The translations under genes and the position numbers were made by a program. A stretch of 64,000 nt of DNA from positions 4,774,001 through 4,838,000 of the forward strand of contig CBDEVP010000001.1 of assembly GCA_965243485.1 (NCBI GenBank), given 5' to 3'. The DNA comes from UBA7330 sp965243485 (GTDB lineage Bacteria; Bacteroidota; Bacteroidia; Cytophagales; Cyclobacteriaceae). The notes under the pieces are model-generated. The model saw only the letters and a list, made by a program, of their open reading frames with translations, was not told the DNA's origin and made no database searches. Of this stretch, positions 60,698-64,000 are shown in pieces (the stretch's first letter is position 1; each line of letters opens with the position of its first letter).

Positions 60698-61492
60698 TTA
60701 AACGGCGACCTCACCTTTTATATGGGGATGGGGATCATAGTTGACCAGCTCAAAATCTTCATACTTAAAATCAAAGATGCTTTTGATATTCGGGTTGATC
60801 CTCATTTGTGGTAAAGGCCTCGGATCCCTCGAAAGTTGTAATGCCGCCTGCTCCATGTGATTGGAATAGAGATGTGCATCCCCAAAAGTATGTACAAAGT
60901 CACCCGGCTCAAGATCACATACCTGTGCGATCATCATCGTAAACAAAGCATAAGAAGCAATATTGAATGGTACACCCAGGAATACATCCGCACTTCTCTG
61001 ATATAATTGACAGGACAGCTTTTCATCAGCTACATAAAACTGAAACAAGGTATGACAGGGTGGCAAAGCCATCTTCTCGATTTCTGCCACATTCCAGGCG
61101 CTTATAATGATCCTCCTGGAATCAGGATTATTCTTTATGGTATCGATCACCTGAGAAAGCTGATCTACGGTTGAACCATCTGCTTTTGGCCAACTCCTCC
61201 ACTGCACACCATAGATGGGCCCAAGATCACCCTTTTCATCGGCCCACTCATCCCATATTCTTACTCCATTTTCCTTCAAATACGCAATGTTTGAATCTCC
61301 TTTGATGAACCACAAAAGCTCATGGATGATGGACCTCAAATGTAATTTTTTGGTCGTGACACACGGAAATCCTTCTGAAAGATCAAATCTCATCTGATAC
61401 CCGAATATGCTTTTCGTTCCGGTACCGGTTCTGTCGCTTTTTTCCACACCATGGTCCATGATGTGTCGCATTAAGTCAAGGTATTGTCTCAT
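60698..61492 (-). CDS. thyA: Thymidylate synthase
   Basis: 264 aa, usual length. Catalytic Cys146 in ALPPCHTLFQFYV, the nucleotide-phosphate site 'DRTGTGTKSIFG', and 'HTFGDAHLYSNHMEQ'. Makes dTMP from dUMP with methylene-tetrahydrofolate. Single gene; the divergent bcp gene starts 110 bases away. Confidence 0.98.
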   Translation of the reverse strand: MRQYLDLMRHIMDHGVEKSDRTGTGTKSIFGYQMRFDLSEGFPCVTTKKLHLRSIIHELLWFIKGDSNIAYLKENGVRIWDEWADEKGDLGPIYGVQWRSWPKADGSTVDQLSQVIDTIKNNPDSRRIIISAWNVAEIEKMALPPCHTLFQFYVADEKLSCQLYQRSADVFLGVPFNIASYALFTMMIAQVCDLEPGDFVHTFGDAHLYSNHMEQAALQLSRDPRPLPQMRINPNIKSIFDFKYEDFELVNYDPHPHIKGEVAV

Positions 61493-61601
61493 TGGGATGA
61501 TTTAACAGCTAAATTAAAATGATCTCAGCCTGTATCAAACACAGCCCGAAGATTTCTCTCAAAAACAAAAACATAAGCTTGTGAATTACAGTTTCTCACT
61601 C

Positions 61602-62063
61602 ATGGAATTAGGAGATCAAATACCAGACATATCACTTCCGGATCAGAATGGTGAAGCAGTAAGGCTGCACGATCATATCGGAAAGCATCCATTGGTGATT
61701 TATTTCTATCCTAAAGATGATACCCCCGGGTGCACCCGGGAGGCCTGCCGTTTCAGGGATCAATTTGATGAGTTTACTGAAGCGGGCGCAAAAGTATTTG
61801 GCATCAGTACTGATTCTGTAGACTCCCATAAAAGATTTGCAAGTAAGTACCGCCTTAATTTCCAACTCCTCAGCGACAGGGGTAGAAAAGCCGAGAAAGC
61901 TTTTGGTTTGAAACGCGGTTTCCTGGGCATGTTGCCCGGTCGTGCAACATTTGTTTTTGACTCAGATGGTCTTTTGATCCGTGAGTTCAACTCTTCTCTT
62001 CAGCCAACAAGGCACGTAGCGGAAGCCCTGGAGGCTCTAAAAGCTAAAACCAATACTTATTAA
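61602..62063 (+). CDS. bcp: Peroxiredoxin (bacterioferritin comigratory protein type)
   Basis: 153 aa from ATG 61602; a GTG 7 codons earlier (61581) is possible, but the family starts MELGDQIPDISLPDQNG. Peroxidatic C44 and resolving C49 in DDTPGCTREAC, the atypical 2-Cys arrangement of BCP/PrxQ. Reduces hydroperoxides with thioredoxin. Converges with the OMP gene. Confidence 0.94.
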   Translation: MELGDQIPDISLPDQNGEAVRLHDHIGKHPLVIYFYPKDDTPGCTREACRFRDQFDEFTEAGAKVFGISTDSVDSHKRFASKYRLNFQLLSDRGRKAEKAFGLKRGFLGMLPGRATFVFDSDGLLIREFNSSLQPTRHVAEALEALKAKTNTY

Positions 62064-62064
62064 A

Positions 62065-63018
62065 TCAGAACTTCCCGAATTTTAGAGTGACATAATAATT
62101 CGGTTTATCAAAAGCGTTGTTATTGGTATTCACAAGTAAAAAATCCTGTGTGAATCTTTTACTCACACCAAAACACATCCTGAAATTTCTGCTAATATTC
62201 AATTCCAGATTGGCGCCTGGCTCAATGTACCAAAAAGTATCGTCATCGATCAGCTGATCCCTTCTGTGAAACAAAGAGTCTCCGGGAGTAAACGGAGGAT
62301 TGGTAAAATCATTTTCCCAGTGCTCCGTATATCCCAGCCAGCCTGCACCGGCAGACACCGGAAAGGTCACATGAATGACCTGATTTGAAAAAAAGATCAG
62401 TTCCAGAAACATGCCACCATAACCTCCGACCAGCACCACATCCCTGCTGTCGTCGATGTCTTCATATCTTGAGGTAGGGATCACTCCGTGTCCTTCAAAG
62501 CCGATCCCCAATGTCCTGTTTACAATCCAGCCCCCTCTGAAACCTGCCATTACCATGGATTCATCCCTGAAATCACTATATCGAAAAGAAACGGCTCCAA
62601 ATCCTCCACTATGGTTCATAGATCCTGCCAGGGTCTTTATATCACTCTTTTCATCCTTTCTTCTGTAATACCTGTCACCCTGCTGATTGGAAGGAGAATC
62701 GTAATAGAAAATTTCCGGCTCATCTTCATTCTTCATGGCCGAATTCATTGTCCCGGCCGACTTGCTGCTATCCAGCGACTCATCTTCTTCCATTGAGTAT
62801 TTCTCTCTATCAAGGGAATATTTCTCAGCCGGCTCTTCGATGATCACCCCATCGGGCCCAGTGATAATAATCCCATCTGTCGGCTTATTAGATTCGCCTG
62901 TCGGGGCAATGACTGGTTCTTCCTGTTGATTTTGGACCTTTGTTGAGTCTTGTTCCTGTGCTTTTAAGAAACTTACGGAAAAGCTCAACAAGAATGCTAC
63001 AGTAAAGTATTTCTTCAT
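62065..63018 (-). CDS. Hypothetical secreted outer-membrane beta-barrel protein
   Basis: 317 aa from ATG 63018, giving a signal peptide MKKYFTVAFLLSFSVSFLKAQ; the frame is open to 63111 but the extra part is not signal-like. A polar, Glu-rich disordered segment (about 22-120) is followed by beta strands (ISRNFRMCFGVSKRF, 'PNYYVTLKFGKF' at the end) typical of an 8-strand porin-like barrel. No family recognised. Confidence 0.75.
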   Translation of the reverse strand: MKKYFTVAFLLSFSVSFLKAQEQDSTKVQNQQEEPVIAPTGESNKPTDGIIITGPDGVIIEEPAEKYSLDREKYSMEEDESLDSSKSAGTMNSAMKNEDEPEIFYYDSPSNQQGDRYYRRKDEKSDIKTLAGSMNHSGGFGAVSFRYSDFRDESMVMAGFRGGWIVNRTLGIGFEGHGVIPTSRYEDIDDSRDVVLVGGYGGMFLELIFFSNQVIHVTFPVSAGAGWLGYTEHWENDFTNPPFTPGDSLFHRRDQLIDDDTFWYIEPGANLELNISRNFRMCFGVSKRFTQDFLLVNTNNNAFDKPNYYVTLKFGKF

Positions 63019-63151
63019 TTGGTTATAGATCATTTGCCCATAATGACAGCAAGGGTTTCCAAAGGTTTCCACAGAAATACAATTTATTTTTCTTTCTTGG
63101 CAGGTCATCATGATTCCAATAAATTTGGCCCCTTAAAAATCTAAAGGATCC

Positions 63152-64000
63152 ATGGGGGAATACAATCACAGATCAATCGAAAAGAAATGGCAGCAAAAAT
63201 GGGATGATCAAAAGACTTATAAAGTTGAAATTGATCATGAAAAACCTAAATTCTATGCACTGGATATGTTCCCCTACCCTTCAGGAGCCGGATTACATGT
63301 GGGGCATCCACTGGGATATATTGCATCAGACATCATCAGCCGATTTAAGCGGCTAAAAGGATACAATGTCCTGCATCCCATGGGGTTCGATGCTTTTGGT
63401 TTGCCCGCCGAGCAGTATGCCATCCAAACCGGGCAACATCCTGCCATCACGACCGACACCAACATCAACAGGTACAAGGAGCAGCTTCGCAATCTTGGAT
63501 TCAGCTATGACTGGTCGAGGGAAATAAGAACTTCAGACCCCTCTTATTACAAATGGACCCAGTGGATCTTCAAGCAGTTGTTTGATAGCTGGTATAACCA
63601 TGACCGGGATAAGGCTGAAAAAATTGAGGCTCTGATCGAAAAATTCGAAGCCTCTGGGAATGAGAATATTAACGCAGCCTGTGATGAGGATACACCGCGA
63701 TTTACTGCAAATGACTGGAAAGGATGGTCAGAACAGGAAAAGCAACAGATACTCCTTAAATACCGGCTGACCTACATTTCCGAAGCGGTGGTAAACTGGT
63801 GTCCTGCATTAGGCACAGTACTTTCCAACGATGAGGTGAAAGATGGCTTTTCTGAGCGGGGTGGCCATCCGGTGATCAAAAAGAAAATGCCCCAGTGGAG
63901 CATGCGGATCACTGCATATGCCGAAAGGCTTCTTAAAGGTCTTGAAAAGATTGATTGGCCCGAACCCATCAAAGACATGCAGCGCAACTGGATTGGCAAG
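63152..64000 (+). CDS. leuS: Leucyl-tRNA synthetase, N-terminal part
   Basis: Open from the ATG at 63152 to the window edge (283 codons). Class I HIGH-type motif in FPYPSGAGLHVGHPLGY, then 'MGFDAFGLPAEQYA' and 'VNWCPALGTVLSNDEV', the leuS signature before the editing domain. Charges tRNA-Leu. The rest lies to the right. Confidence 0.97.
   Translation, partial: MGEYNHRSIEKKWQQKWDDQKTYKVEIDHEKPKFYALDMFPYPSGAGLHVGHPLGYIASDIISRFKRLKGYNVLHPMGFDAFGLPAEQYAIQTGQHPAITTDTNINRYKEQLRNLGFSYDWSREIRTSDPSYYKWTQWIFKQLFDSWYNHDRDKAEKIEALIEKFEASGNENINAACDEDTPRFTANDWKGWSEQEKQQILLKYRLTYISEAVVNWCPALGTVLSNDEVKDGFSERGGHPVIKKKMPQWSMRITAYAERLLKGLEKIDWPEPIKDMQRNWIGK

Overview
The window looks like a chromosomal segment of a Bacteroidota bacterium, most likely a marine or soil member of the Cytophagales (Fulvivirga/Flammeovirga-like). 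The grounds are SusC-type TonB receptors with carboxypeptidase-like N-terminal domains, a PorP/SprF protein next to a very large PKD protein with a type B type IX secretion sorting domain, DUF5686 and DUF6913 proteins, a Hc1-like histone, a serine-palmitoyltransferase-type enzyme, and a general lack of strong Shine-Dalgarno sequences. Both ends are cut inside genes: a SusC homologue on the left and leuS on the right.

Layout. (1) 1-3.9 kb is an accessory segment: truncated susC, a FadR-type regulator, a small unknown ORF and a tyrosine recombinase. It ends at a 3' fragment of tRNA-Asp(GTC), which looks like an attachment-site scar. A putative abortive-infection membrane protein follows. (2) 4.9-20 kb is mainly metabolism: a flavin reductase, a Tat-exported sugar-acid dehydratase of the enolase superfamily, a Ca2+/Na+ antiporter, a Crp/Fnr regulator beside two tiny membrane proteins, a frameshifted lactate/malate dehydrogenase, an overlapping sulfotransferase-like/class IV aminotransferase pair, two SDRs, an L-fuconolactonase-like hydrolase in one operon with a TonB receptor, and stand-alone phosphorelay proteins. 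(3) 20-26.8 kb is one long leftward operon, DUF5686 - TPR lipoprotein - thrS - infC (AUU start) - rpmI - rplT, closed by a strong terminator. (4) 26.9-38.7 kb carries a translesion-synthesis cassette: XRE/S24 LexA-like regulator and an unknown 108-aa protein facing a Y-family polymerase across a shared operator region, then an error-prone DnaE-type polymerase, a membrane-anchored heptad-repeat protein and a DUF763 protein. The cassette is split by about 4.7 kb of cargo (two secreted beta-propeller proteins, OsmC, small membrane proteins and gene remnants). (5) 38.8-64 kb is mostly core: msrA, a cation/proton antiporter, a MscS channel, a CCA-adding-type enzyme, PorP plus a giant T9SS substrate, ligA-DUF6913-dapA, a Hc1-like protein, a serine palmitoyltransferase-like enzyme, accC-maf, a TolC/adaptor efflux pair, thyA, bcp, an outer-membrane protein and leuS.

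Most interesting for follow-up is the SOS/translesion cassette. The Y-family polymerase (QISLF), the DnaE-like polymerase (LPDLF) and the DUF763 protein (QLRLF at the extreme C-terminus) each carry a plausible beta-clamp-binding peptide. That suggests DUF763 is a clamp-tethered member of a Bacteroidota mutasome. No CRISPR array, rRNA or complete tRNA gene was seen.
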